Shown: positions 25,606 through 35,875 of the stretch, one piece after another
How positions within the stretch are numbered: the stretch's first letter is position 1
How the letters are laid out: the number at the start of each line of letters is the position of its first letter
NCBI GenBank assembly: GCA_016165875.1
Contig: JABBOT010000015.1
Span: 4,137,928-4,201,927, forward strand
Source of the DNA: Acanthopleura granulata
Taxonomy: Eukaryota > Mollusca > Polyplacophora > Chitonida > Chitonidae
Length of the DNA stretch: 64,000 nucleotides
Direction: 5' to 3'
The notes under the pieces: generated by a model
Databases searched by the model: none
What the model saw: only the letters and a program-made list of their open reading frames with translations
Told to the model about the DNA's origin: nothing
Program-made: the position numbers and the translations under genes

Positions 25606-28437
25606 ATGGCGGTAACCGTGCAGTTTGTTGTGTATGAGAATGTTGTTGACCATCTTTCATGCCCCATTCCGTCTAGTTTCACTCATACTCCGTGCAAAAC
25701 TAACAGAATGAAAGTATCACAGTAGAGAAATGCAAACAGTATTTATATCAGGTGTTTGTCGCTAGAAAAAATCGTATATGTTTTGACTGTCACACCACTT
25801 GCTTTGTAAATTCATCGGACATCTCTCCGATAAGCACAGCTCAACGACAATACCTATCGCTTAACATACTGGCCATAGAATTGACTTATGAACGATGATG
25901 ATTTTGGTCTTTATCTTGTGTTCTTTCTTTCAGTGGCGGTGCCGAACTGCTTTTTGATAATGTTAAGAAACATGATGTCACTCTCCCCGGAAGTGCTGAT
26001 GTCTGTGAGTATGGTTTGGAACTTCTGCCAAATTTACACCAGATTGAAGCAGTGATTACTTTGGATAGTGCAGTCATAGTGGAGTGTTGTGCTCTTTACA
26101 TTGGAAGAACTTTTGTCATTGAACTAGATGGGTTGGGTGGGGACAAGGAGTAAGAATTACACCTCCTGTCAAATTTTTCACACCCTGTCAAATTTCTCAC
26201 GTCCTGTCTTTTAGCATGAGATGTTCCCATTAGGAAGGGCGTGGGTGAAAGAATACATCAACTTTTTATGGGATATCAAAGCCACGTGTACTCCAGATTT
26301 GCACTTGTTTTCAATTAGAATGAAATTTCTATTTAAGTTTCTATTTTTGTTTTTTCAGGGACCATAAAAAAGTTATTGCCATGGATCAAAGAAAACATGT
26401 TGAAAGAGAGGCCAGAACTGTTTTTACAAGGGAACACTATGTAAGTACATATGATTATCTACCCAGGCCTGTAAATGGACCTCACTCTCCTCAGCTGAAG
26501 TATTGCTTCCACTGCAGCCGATCACCCCATACCAGTGAGGTTGCAGATTCAAGTCCACCTCTTGCTGTTTCTCCAGGGGTGTGCGGCAATCTTTCTTTAG
26601 TCTTCCACCCATAAACTTTTCGCCATAAATGGTGTTAAATTTCAGTGGAATGTTCATTGTGGTCGTATTTGTCTTACCACATTAGAAACTGATACACTGT
26701 AGCATTTTAGATTTTAATTTTTAGTTTTTAACTTACCATAGCCCCAGGACCATTGTGACTCACCTTAATCACTTGTATTCAGTAGTTAGAACTGACTTAG
26801 ACCTTCATGACTGAAATGAAGCTGAAGGATTAAGTTCAAATCTTGAGATCAGGAATAATACGAAGTCTGACTTTAAGTCTAAGATGGCTTCATGATCTTG
26901 AAGCCTGCTTCACAGTAGCGCCACGTAGTGGGCTTGGAAAATATGCCCCCTCCTCACTAAAATTGTATTGGTAGAAGTACAATCATGGATAATTTCATGA
27001 AATTTTTCCGTAAATATTCACCCTCCTAAGTTTGAGAAAAATCACTTGAAATTCTCTGTGATTTTTATAGCAAATGAAATGCCAAGTCACATAATACTTT
27101 TTTCCAGCTAATCATCCCTCTTTACTAATCATCAGTCAAGAGCGGGCATTTGACCATTTAATCAGTATTGTTGCCAATAGTTCAAATACATGTCCCACAC
27201 ATTGATTACAAATGTTGAAAATCATGATGTCACAATTGCTTTTGCAGAGAAAAGAATAGAAAATAATGTTGTGTTGGATCTCTCCATTAGTTGATAAAAA
27301 AATTTATGCAATTATGGGTGATTTACAGTAGCTGCAAACTGTTCAGTATTGATTTAAAGGTGACATTGTGTATTATTTGTTTTTCATGTTTGAAGACGGC
27401 CTGGGATTCTGGTTTTGGTGAACGATGCCGACTGGGAGCTTCTGGTGAGATATTCCACACATTTACATTCTTCTTTTTTGTTTCAAAGGACAGGATTCCC
27501 AGTTCAAAAAACAATTTATACAGCCTTCTTGTTAAGTTTCTGCGTCCATGGACAAGGGGTCAGCAAGCTCTCACCAACACGGTCGCTGTGAGTTCAAGTC
27601 CAGGTCATGCTTCCTCTGGCTATATAAAGGAAGGCCTGCCAGCAAATTGTGGATGTTCTTGGGTTTCCCCCAATTTCTTCCCACCCACCATAATGCTGGC
27701 CATCGTTGTATAAGTGTGATATTCATGGGTGGGGTGTAAAACTCCAGTCACATAAAGAAATAAATCATTAAACATCATAGAGTGTATCTCACTGTAATCA
27801 TTGATAAGTTGAAAGCTCTGTTTGTCTGTTGGTGAAATTTTGACAGCCTCTCGTTAACATGAGATATGCTCTTACATGTAATGAAGTACCCAGTTGCAAG
27901 ATGACATCAACTTTAAAGTGAAAGACAGCACATGGTCTGAGTTGATTTTGCCGAAAAGGTTGGGCATTATTATGTTTATTTCGGTAAAGTATTTTTTCTA
28001 ACAATGACTACGACAGCGGAAATTAGCTCAGAATATTTACGTCACAGCTAATAAACAGCTGATATCTCCTAGCTCTCTGATTGGTCAAACTCTCCTAAGC
28101 CTAAAAGCATGGGTGCCTTCAGATCCTCAATCAGTAGCAAAACACTGTACACTTAAAATGAAGATAATTCAGCCACGATTCCATAAAATTTCAAACAGGT
28201 TTTTACTGCCAAGAGAGAATTTTGTAATATTTCATTTTTGACCTTGTCACCATGCCCATTTCACGGTCAGTTGGAGTACACATTGAAGGCTAATGACAGA
28301 GTGATGTTTATTTCAGGGTCAGTCGGAGTATACATTGAAGGCTAATGACAGAGTGATGTTTATTTCAGGGTCAGTTGGAGTACACATTGAAGGCTAATGA
28401 CAGAGTGATGTTTATTTCCACACTTCATGGAGGATGA
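25606..28437 (+). CDS. URM1: URM1, ubiquitin-related modifier 1 (98 aa, five exons)
   Basis: Urm1 is a ubiquitin-fold sulfur carrier. It is activated at its C-terminal Gly-Gly by the E1-like MOCS3/Uba4 and supplies sulfur for 2-thiolation of wobble uridine in cytosolic tRNAs, and it can also be conjugated to proteins. Exons: 25606-25631, 25934-26004, 26359-26440, 27396-27444, 28369-28437; phases join without a break. Diagnostic stretches are [53 protein letters not shown] and the C-terminal FISTLHGG followed by TGA. The length fits the family (about 100 aa). The first exon (MAVTVQFV, 26 nt) is inferred from start codon, donor and phase, and is less certain than the rest. The last exon sits in a local tandem duplication (see findings). 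In human 9q34.11 URM1 also lies just upstream of SPTAN1. Confidence 0.93.
25632..25933 (+). other. URM1 intron 1, no features seen
   Basis: The donor GT|GTATGA and acceptor TCTTTCAG frame a 302-bp intron without repeats. Confidence 0.6.
26005..26358 (+). other. URM1 intron 2, no features seen
   Basis: The donor T|GTGAGT and acceptor TTTTTTCAG. A TCAAATTTxTCAC word is repeated at 26168-26200. Nothing else. Confidence 0.6.
26441..27395 (+). other. URM1 intron 3 with a repeat-like fragment
   Basis: 26500-26620 contains CCAGTGAGGTTGCAGATTCA and GTCTTCCACCCATAAAC words, possibly a decayed relative of the SINE family. The remainder is AT-rich. Confidence 0.45.
27445..28368 (+). other. URM1 intron 4 with SINE and duplicated exon starts
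   Basis: Contains a 3' SINE copy at about 27546-27768. At its end are two partial copies of the last exon (28265-28316 and 28317-28368). Confidence 0.65.
27546..27768 (+). mobile_element. tRNA-derived SINE, 5'-truncated
   Basis: It begins within the head (CTCTCACCAACACGGTCGCTG) and keeps B box GAGTTCAAGTCC, the central body and CCACCATAATGCTGGCCATC. It ends in an AAATAAAT-like tail. The A box is absent. Confidence 0.8.
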
Positions 28438-28530
28438 CAAGAACTCAGGGTTTATTTCCACACTTCATGGAGGATGACAAGAACTCAGGGTTTATTTCCA
28501 CACTTCATGGAGGATGACAAGAACACAGGG
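28265..28530 (+). repeat. URM1: Nested tandem duplication over the URM1 terminal exon (52 bp x2+ and 40 bp x3)
   Basis: 52-bp units start at 28265, 28317 and 28369 (GGTCAGTTGGAGTACACATT or variant); the third continues into the real exon. 40-bp units start at 28411, 28451 and 28491, each containing TTTATTTCCACACTTCATGG and thus the codons for the [12 protein letters not shown] end. Units join at TTTATTTC, present both at the acceptor and in the coding part, which points to microhomology-driven duplication. Confidence 0.9.
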
Positions 28531-29390
28531 TTTATACCATGATGTAAAGATCTGAACAGGGCTATAATATACAGATGTGAATGGTGTTATGATGTACAGA
28601 TATGAACACTGATGTTAAGATATGAACACAGATATAACGTACAGCCATGTGCATGATCATGATGTAGAGATATGTGATGTACAGATACCAGTGAGGCTAT
28701 GATGTACAGATATCAACGAGGCTATAATGTACAGATATCAACAGGGCTACAAAAGCCATTTGCACAATTTGGCCAAATACATATATCTGCTGGAAGAAAT
28801 AACTGTAAACAGGCTCCCTGAGAAGATGAAAACATCTTTGTGCGTAAAACAGCTTTTAACAATGAAAACTCCTACGTGAGCTCTGCCTGGCATTGAACAA
28901 CGAGCTGAGTGAAACAGTAACCGGGGTTGAGCACATAAAAACACTGTGACCTTCGTATAACTATGGATTTTTGATGGTTGATGAAATGGACATGTTAATA
29001 GACAAAACTCATACATTTGGAAAACTAAGGTAACAGCTCATCCCACTCTTACAACTGGTGCAACTGCCAGTTCCTAGGGCATTAACATTAGAGGTCTTTC
29101 TTTGTGTGATGTAAAGCATGCGGCATTCAGGTGGTTCTGGCAGTAGCCAGCTGATAACATGCTTTGAAGAATTTTCTTTGTGTTCGTGTTAAATGGCTGG
29201 GAAATGTTGTGTAGATCCTCATGTCCACCATTTTCGTACACATATATTCTCGAGGAATTTTATTAAGTGGCCCCTGCCTGTGGGGAATCCTCTGTAGGGA
29301 AATAAAAAATTAAATTTTGAGACATAATTTTTACATTTAAATGAGAGAAAATGAAGAAATTTTAGCTTACCATTGTTATGAGCAGTTGTG

Positions 29391-29504
29391 CTGAAGTATC
29401 TCATACAACCCTCAGTTCATTATGGTAGCTGAAGTATCCCATACAACCCTCAGTTCATTATGGTAGCTGAAGTATCCCATACAACCCTCAGTTCATTATG
29501 GTAG
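29391..29504 (+). repeat. 38-bp tandem repeat, 3 copies
   Basis: CTGAAGTATCCCATACAACC starts at 29391, 29429 and 29467; the copies are almost identical, the first with one change. Confidence 0.9.
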
Positions 29505-29600
29505 CTGACCTTTTTTTTATTTTACTTCGTTTTTGTTTTCTTTATGGTGGGAGAGGAGTGGGGAGATACCTGTATGTTGTTGCTTAACATTGACTATTAT

Positions 29601-29890
29601 TTGGGGTCAGCTGCCTTTTCTTGGGGTGAGTTGCCTTTTCTTGGGGTCAGTTGCCTCTTCTTAGGATCAGTTGCCTTTTCTTAGGGTCAGTTGCCTCTTC
29701 TTAGGGTCAGTTGCCTTTTCTTGGGGTCAGTTGCCTCTTCTTAGGGTCAGTTGTCTTTTCTTGGGGTCAGTTGCCTCTTCTTAGGGTCAGTTGCCTTTTC
29801 TTGGGGTCAGTTGCCTCTTCTTAGGGTCAGTTGCCTTTTCTTGGGGTCAGTTGCCTCTTCTTAGGGTCAGTTGCCTTTTCTTGGGGTCAG
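29601..29890 (+). repeat. 20-bp minisatellite, 14.5 copies, 40-bp dimer pattern
   Basis: TTGGGGTCAGTTGCCTTTTC repeats in exact 20-bp register without indels from 29601 to 29890. From about 29640 the copies mostly alternate between TTGGGG...CTCTTC and TTAGGG...CTTTTC forms, so amplification proceeded by dimers. Confidence 0.95.
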
Positions 29891-30764
29891 ATGTGATGTT
29901 CTGTTAATGCTCAGGTATTCTGTTGCAGACTGGGAGAGTGTTATTAAGCAGAATGATGTTTATTGTCAACTCCATTTCATGGATATGATCACCACAGACT
30001 TTGTAATAAAAAATGAATTGGCATAGGATATAAAACTGGAATCATGAATACATGGATTTGGCTTATGTTTATTAATTTACTTGATTGGTCGAAAAGAAGG
30101 AAACCAGAGTGCCTGGAGTGAATAATTTGTTTGTAGTTGCCATTCATTTGTGGTGCACTTTTATTTGAACATAAGCTAAATTGACATTTGAGGAATCTCA
30201 CAATTTAAAGCAGGTTTGGACATTGTCAGTTTTATGGGTGGAAAAAAACCACCAACCTCTTGCAAGTTACTACTTCCTACATGAGATATAGAGATAAGCA
30301 CATGAGATTCGTGGACGACAAGTGTTCTTAACCAAGGTAGACTGCTCAAACGGCCACACCAGATTCGTGGACAACAAGTGTTCTTAACAAACGTAGGCTG
30401 AGGATCTGCACATTCCCCACCCAAGACAAGCTTTAGCGATCTCACCATACAGTGCACAGTCACATTTTGTAGCCACTCTGAACATTGGCCTGCTGCTAAT
30501 ATTGTAAGTGATGTAACCTTGATGACCCCTGTTTGATTGGAGAGGTCAAACTTGAAAATCAATCATAATCATTGTTATAATACACAGAAGAAAGAGCCCA
30601 AGGGAAAGGGAAGCAATGCTGTCTACATACTTGAATGACATGACCAGGTATGATTGCTCAGGATCTCTTGAGCAGGGATAGAGAAACCCATTGCACATAT
30701 GGAGGGCTTCTTTGTGTTGTTGGTGACTGGTATAGGGAGTGACTACTGTATTCATGAGAGGTTG

Positions 30765-31205
30765 TCATTTGATGTTCATCCATCAGAGATTGCCATTTCT
30801 TGTTCCTCTGTCAGAGGTTGCCATTTCATGTTCCCCCATTCATCAGAGGTTTCTGTTTGATGTTCCTCCATTTATCAGAGGTTGCCATTTGATGTTCATC
30901 CATCAGAGGTTGCCATTTCATGTTCCTCGTTTCATCAGAGGTTGGCATTTGATGTTCCTCTTTTCATCAGAGGTTGCCATTTAATGTTCCTCCATTCATG
31001 AGAGGTTGCCATTTGATGTTGATCCATTCCTCAGAGGTTGCCATTTGATGTTCATCCATTCATCAGAGGTAGGCATTTGATGTTCCTCCTTTTATCAGAG
31101 GTTGCCATTTGATGTTCCTCTTTTCATCAGAGGTTGCCATTTAATGTTCCTCCATTCATCAGACGTTGCCATTTGATGTTCATCCATTCATCAGAGGTTA
31201 ACATT
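30765..31205 (+). repeat. About 32-36-bp minisatellite, about 13 copies
   Basis: Units read CATCAGAGGTTGCCATTTGA followed by TGTTCxTCCxTT, with small length changes. Related to the 36-bp array that follows directly. Confidence 0.88.
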
Positions 31206-31224
31206 TGATCATCATCATCAGAGA

Positions 31225-31656
31225 TTGCTATTTGACAGAAGTACATCCATTCATCAGAGGTTGCTATTTTACAGAAGTACATTCATTCATCACAGATTGC
31301 TATTTGACAGAAGTGCATCCATTAATCAGAGGTTGCTATTTGACAGAAGTACATCCGTTCATCAGAGGTTGCTATTTGACAGAAGTACATTCATTCATCA
31401 GAGATTGCTATTTGACAGAAGTATATCCATTAATCAGAGGTTGCTATTTGACAGAAGTACATCCATTCATCAGAGGTTGCTATTTGACAGAAGTACATCC
31501 ATTCATCAGAGGTTGCTATTTGACAGAAGTACATCCATTCATCAGAGGTTGCTATTTGACAGAAGTATATCCATTCATCAGAGGTTGCTATTTGACAGAA
31601 GTACATCCATTGATCAGAGGTTGCTATTTGACAGAAGTACATCCCTTCATCAGAGC
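31225..31656 (+). repeat. 36-bp minisatellite, 12 copies
   Basis: TTGCTATTTGACAGAAGTAC then ATCCATTCATCAGAGG, repeated in 36-bp register with few substitutions. Because 36 is divisible by three, it stays open in several frames on both strands, giving spurious open frames of 165 and 169 codons. Decayed copies trail to about 31885. Confidence 0.95.
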
Positions 31657-32865
31657 TTTTTGTTATTTAATATTCTTCCACTTATCAAAGATTACTGTTT
31701 GATGTTCTTCCATTCTTCAGAGATTGCTATTTGATATTCCCCCAGTTATTAAAGATTGCTATTTGATATTCATCCGTTCTTCATAGATTGCTCTTTGATT
31801 CCATCCATACATCAGGCTATTGCTACTTGAAGTTCATCCAATCATCAGAGTGTACTATTTCATGTTTATCCATTCATCATATTTGCACACTTGTTTGTTT
31901 AATTAGTGTTGTGGCCACACTCAGGGATTTTCTGTAACACAACGGTGGACAGCACCCGGAGTATCCAAAGAAAACCACCAGCCTTTGCAAATAACTGACA
32001 AACTTCCCCGTGCTTTAATTCAAAGCAGTAACAACACAGATACTACACAGGTACATGTGTCTTGAACAAACAAAAACAACTCGCCGTAATGAAATTTGAT
32101 ATTTGTTTATCTTATGGATTTATTCATTTCAAAATAAACATGCCGGTGCCTGTATTTGATTTTCTTCCGACTAGTTTATCCTTCCCCAAAAAAGGTTGAG
32201 GTAAATTTACAATGAAAATATCATACCATAATAATGGCAATATCCCACCATATATGGTAACGGCAGTAACAGCAACATATACTATGTATATGTACGTGAA
32301 ACGATTCAGTATACAAAACAGCAACGTGGTCCAGTTACAAATTTATTAAAATCATCATTATAATTAGTAAATCAAATCTGTAGTCTGTAGAATATACAGG
32401 TAAGACTGACAATACACACACATGTATTTTGAAATATAGGTGTATACAATGCAAAAAGGGACATTTAACCCAGAGAAAGCACTACAACACAGACGGCATG
32501 CGCTTGGCATTATATTGCACAAGATCAACTTTGCAAAAGGCGCTAAACGGACCTGATCTAACGAATAAATGCATAAAATATTTACAAATATATGCGTATA
32601 TCAATATAAAAATACTGAAAGTATCACAAGCATGTTGCTATGTGTAGAAATTATACATACACGTATACTGTACAATGGTAATAACTAGATCACAGCCAAG
32701 TATAAAAATTACCTTTCCATGTAATACATGTATTATAATAGGCAGTATGTACAAATAAATAATTCATACATTCAAAATCCTTTTATTCATGAATATAACA
32801 GTATTGAATAAATTATAATTGAAGCCCATCATCAAAACAGGAAATTAAATTTTATATTACCATTG

Positions 32866-35800
32866 TCAATACATTTTCTTAACATCAGAGAATGGAAGCG
32901 CGTTCTCATCGGCCCACTTTCCAAACTCTTTCGCACATGTCTGAATGATTTTCAGTAGTGTCAAGCAGTCGTCTTCTGCCGTATGGGAAACTTTCGGAAG
33001 ACACCTAAAAACCCTTTTGTATATATCAGTCAGTTTGAAAGACTTGCGATTGTTCGATGTAGATGGGCTTGGAACAGTGCCTGATGCCTGACTACAACTC
33101 GGTTCTGGACGACTGTTGCTGTGCACTGCTGTCATTTGATTGGTGTAGTTTTTCACATCTTTTGCCGTGGCAGTAATTGTCCTCAGCTCTGAATGGTCCT
33201 GTCTTTTTGGCGTCACCTGGTCAGAATAAATACCTGACGCTTCATTAAAACTTACGCTTCTGGCACTGTTACTTTCAGATGACACACCTGTCACATTTTG
33301 TACATGGTTCGGAGTTACTGATGAGTTTGTGCTTTCCTGTCCATCCTGATTCTGAGTTGCTGATGAGTTTGTGCTTTCCTGTCCATCCTGATTCTGAGTT
33401 GCTGATGAGTTTGTGCTTTCCTGTCCATCCTGATTCTGAGTTGCTGATGAGTTTGTGCTTTCCTGTCCATCCTGATTCTGAGTTGCTGATGAGTTTGTGC
33501 TTTCCTGTCCATCCTGATTCTGAGTTGCTGATGAGTTTGTGCTTTCCTGTCCATCCTGATTCTGAGTTGCTGATGAGTTGGCAGATTCCTGTCCTTCCTG
33601 ACTCTGAGTTGCTGATGAGTTGGCAGATTCCTGTCCTTCCTGACTCTGAGTTGCTGATGAGTTAGCAGTTCCTTGTCCATCTTGATTCTGAGTTATGAAT
33701 GAGCTTGTAGCTGTATGTCCTTGAGTCTGAGTTTCTGGTGAGTTTGTGCATTCATTAACATGGCAGTTACCTGCACCTGATGACTGATTTCTGGATGTTT
33801 GGTCCAGTAATTGGTCAATTGCTGATATTAACCCCTCATCAGAAAGTGAGTCTGTGTGTTTATTTGAAACTGCAGTAAAATGCACTGATCCTTGAGACCA
33901 GCTTGAGTGGTCATTTGAGTTATGGGTACCAGCACCCATCGTCTGGTCTTCTATACTCCCTTCACTGCTACTGTCGGAAAAATCATCCGGAAATGGTAAC
34001 AATTCATTGCAGCTGTCTCCCTTTTCTAAATCATGCTTAAATTCAACAGGCATTGATGTACCAGTATTTGAATGAGTTGCCTCCCCTGATGCTTCAGTGA
34101 ATGCCAATCTGCGGCGCGCTAGTGATCTTGGAGGCGCCTGTGGTGAAAGGGGTGGAGACGCTGCACAGGTGTCCAATGAAAACACGTTGTTGGTCAGGCC
34201 ACACCCCCTGGATTCATCTTGCAGCAAGCGCCTTTTTGCAGATCTCATATTTCCCAGATGTCTACCACTTTCTGTGTGATTTCGCTTCTTCCTAGGTGCT
34301 GGGGGCGGGTTCTCAAACGAAGCTGTGGAGTCGTCCGACTTTACCGGCGTAATTTCGCTGGAAAAATACTCTGATCCTGTAGATCTGTCGATGGGCTGCC
34401 TAGAATTTGGTAATGAACTAGGTCTTTGGTTTGACAATCCTGGTGTTGAAAACAGTCTATACCCAGCCATTGTTCCATTCAAGTCCTGTTCCAAAGTTGT
34501 CTCCGTTGAGGGGTCAATGACCCTGAGGGCCTCCAGGGTATCAGCACACAGGACCTCTCCAGGCAGACTTAAGGCCAAACGCTCCAGTTCCACTTTCAGC
34601 ATGGGGAAATCAAATTTGTTACCGTTGTGTGCCAACAAGCATACTGGCTGAGGAAGTCTTGACAGCAACAAACTCACCATCTCCACAGCATTTTCATCAA
34701 ACAGGGGTAAATCTTCCAAGATATCGTTGTACAGACCTGAAAAATATAACTGCTGCATTGAGTGTATGGCTTAATTAGGAAAACCAGGTAGAATTTCAAT
34801 ATCCCTCCATCATTAAACTGATCAAAAACATAATTCCAGTGATAAATGCAATGGTATTTGAATAATTTCCATATTTGTCCATATTTAAACCAGGGGTCCA
34901 AATTTAGCCCAAGGCCAAAAAATAGGAGCAGGCCAATGGGCTTTATTCACAACTTAAATCTGACTTCAATGGTTTTTTACATTCCCTTAAATAAATAAAC
35001 CTCAACCCTTAGGCTACCCTTTAAAAATTCTTTGTTGTAGGTAATACAACCCTATCACAATAAATAAGTTAGGTCAGTGGGTAAATATTTTCTTTCATTC
35101 TTGCTAATGAAATAGATAGAGCTTTTAAAGACTTTAACATGAACAGGAAAATGAAGCAAAAAAATTCCATCTCAAGCCCAATAAAAATTTTAGGGCTTTT
35201 TTGGGGGGGGAGGTCAGTCCGTCTTCCTTGCAACAGACATAATTTTAGTGATGGCCTTGCATCCACTCACACAAGTGCAAGGGAGTTAATGTGGAGCAAA
35301 AGTCAGTAAAATACGAAAAATGCTAATCAAACAGTTATTTCATATATTTATTTGATTGGTGTTTTAAGCCATGCTCAATAATATTTCACTTATACGACAG
35401 CAGCCAGCATTACAGTGCGAGCAAACCAAGTAGAGCGTGGGGAAAACCCACGGCCATTCACTAACTGCTGGCAGGCCTTCCCACGTACGACCAGAGGGGC
35501 ACTGGCATGAGCTGAACTTGAACTCACCGCGACCACATTGGTGAGAGGCCCCTGGGTCAATGTGCTGCTCTAACACACTTACCACTTCAGCCAAGGAGGC
35601 CCTCACTAATCAGATAAATAAAATATCATATACTCACCAGTCACAAATGATGCTCCACAAGTCATTGGTTTTCCACCAGGGTTAACACACAGCACAAGTT
35701 TATCCAAGACTCTTGGAGGACAATCTTTTGTATTATTTAATCCCTCTAGGTGCTTTCTGGACACCGCAACAAAACACATTTCCACAATCCGGGGCGTTTC

Positions 35801-35875
35801 TCCGATGCTGTACAACCCAGTTGTTTCCAGGTCCATCAGGACATAGGCAGCTATTCTGTGGGCTGCATCGGCCAT
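32866..35875 (-). CDS. TREX: TREX-family 3'-5' DNA exonuclease with large insertion (702 aa, two exons)
   Basis: TREX enzymes are DEDDh exonucleases that remove nucleotides from DNA 3' ends and clear cytosolic DNA. Exons on the minus strand: 35875-35638 and 34736-32866, joined in phase 1. Exo I is DLETTGL (D15, E17). PPRVLDKLVLCVNPGGK follows as in TREX1/2. Exo II is LLAHNGNKFDFPML (around 113-126, D122). Exo III is SHTAEDDCLTLL (H664, D669). The end ALPFSDVKKMY matches the TREX core end, and the TREX1 C-terminal membrane tail is absent. Normal cores are about 230 aa; here about 490 residues (roughly 152-642) separate Exo II from Exo III. They are Ser/Gln/Asn-rich, with a bipartite basic cluster (RKKR 228-231, KRR 247-249) that may be an NLS, and eight 14-aa repeats. 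The start is chosen because MADAAHRIAAYVLMDLE has TREX2-like spacing. All five catalytic residues are present. Confidence 0.93.
33313..33700 (-). repeat. TREX: 42-bp coding minisatellite in TREX, 8 full copies plus partial
   Basis: It encodes tandem NSSATQNQDGQEST units (six of NQDGQEST type, two of SQEGQESA type, then degenerate flanks). The six identical copies on the C-terminal side indicate recent expansion. It is in frame with the exonuclease. The complementary open frames at 33279-33665 are shadows. Confidence 0.95.
34737..35637 (-). other. TREX intron with a SINE
   Basis: The single intron. On the minus strand the donor is ACTG|GTGAGTA and the acceptor TTTTTTCAG. About a third is the SINE at 35340-35605. 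The rest shows no features. Confidence 0.75.
35340..35605 (-). mobile_element. tRNA-derived SINE in the TREX intron
   Basis: On the minus strand it reads GGCCTCCTTGGCTGAAGTGG (head), GTGAGTTCAAGTTCAGCTCA (B box) and the body and tail AAACACCAATCAAATAAATA. CTAATCA at 35323-35329 and 35606-35612 is a candidate target-site duplication. It is in sense with TREX and about 30 bp inside the donor. Confidence 0.85.

Larger units (their letters stand above)
28438..32865 (+). other. Spacer between convergent URM1 and TREX, minisatellite-rich
   Basis: Includes the URM1 3'UTR (possible AATAAA at 29301 and 30005) and at its right end the TREX 3' end (minus-strand AATAAA at 32782-32787, about 80 nt past the stop). 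Between lie degenerate GATGTACAGATAT repeats (28540-28750), a 38-bp triplet, a 20-bp array and the 32- and 36-bp arrays listed separately. 30215-30345 and 31920-32040 resemble decayed repeat elements. No gene was recognised. Confidence 0.6.

Noticed and set aside
27291..27713. 140-codon open frame overlapping URM1 exon 4
   Set aside because: Wrong frame for URM1 and runs into a SINE; the Urm1 frame with [16 protein letters not shown] is decisive.
29601..31656. CRISPR-like regular repeats
   Set aside because: Units are directly adjacent without unique spacers, and the DNA is clearly eukaryotic. Minisatellites.
31205..31734. Two long open frames (165 and 169 codons) of repeated FIRGCYLTEVHP / FDRSTSIHQRLL units
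   Set aside because: Pure products of the 36-bp minisatellite; period divisible by three keeps several frames open on both strands. No splice or start context.
33279..33680. Open frames of repeated SELLMSLCFPVHPD and similar
   Set aside because: Antisense and frame-shifted shadows of the 42-bp coding repeat of TREX.
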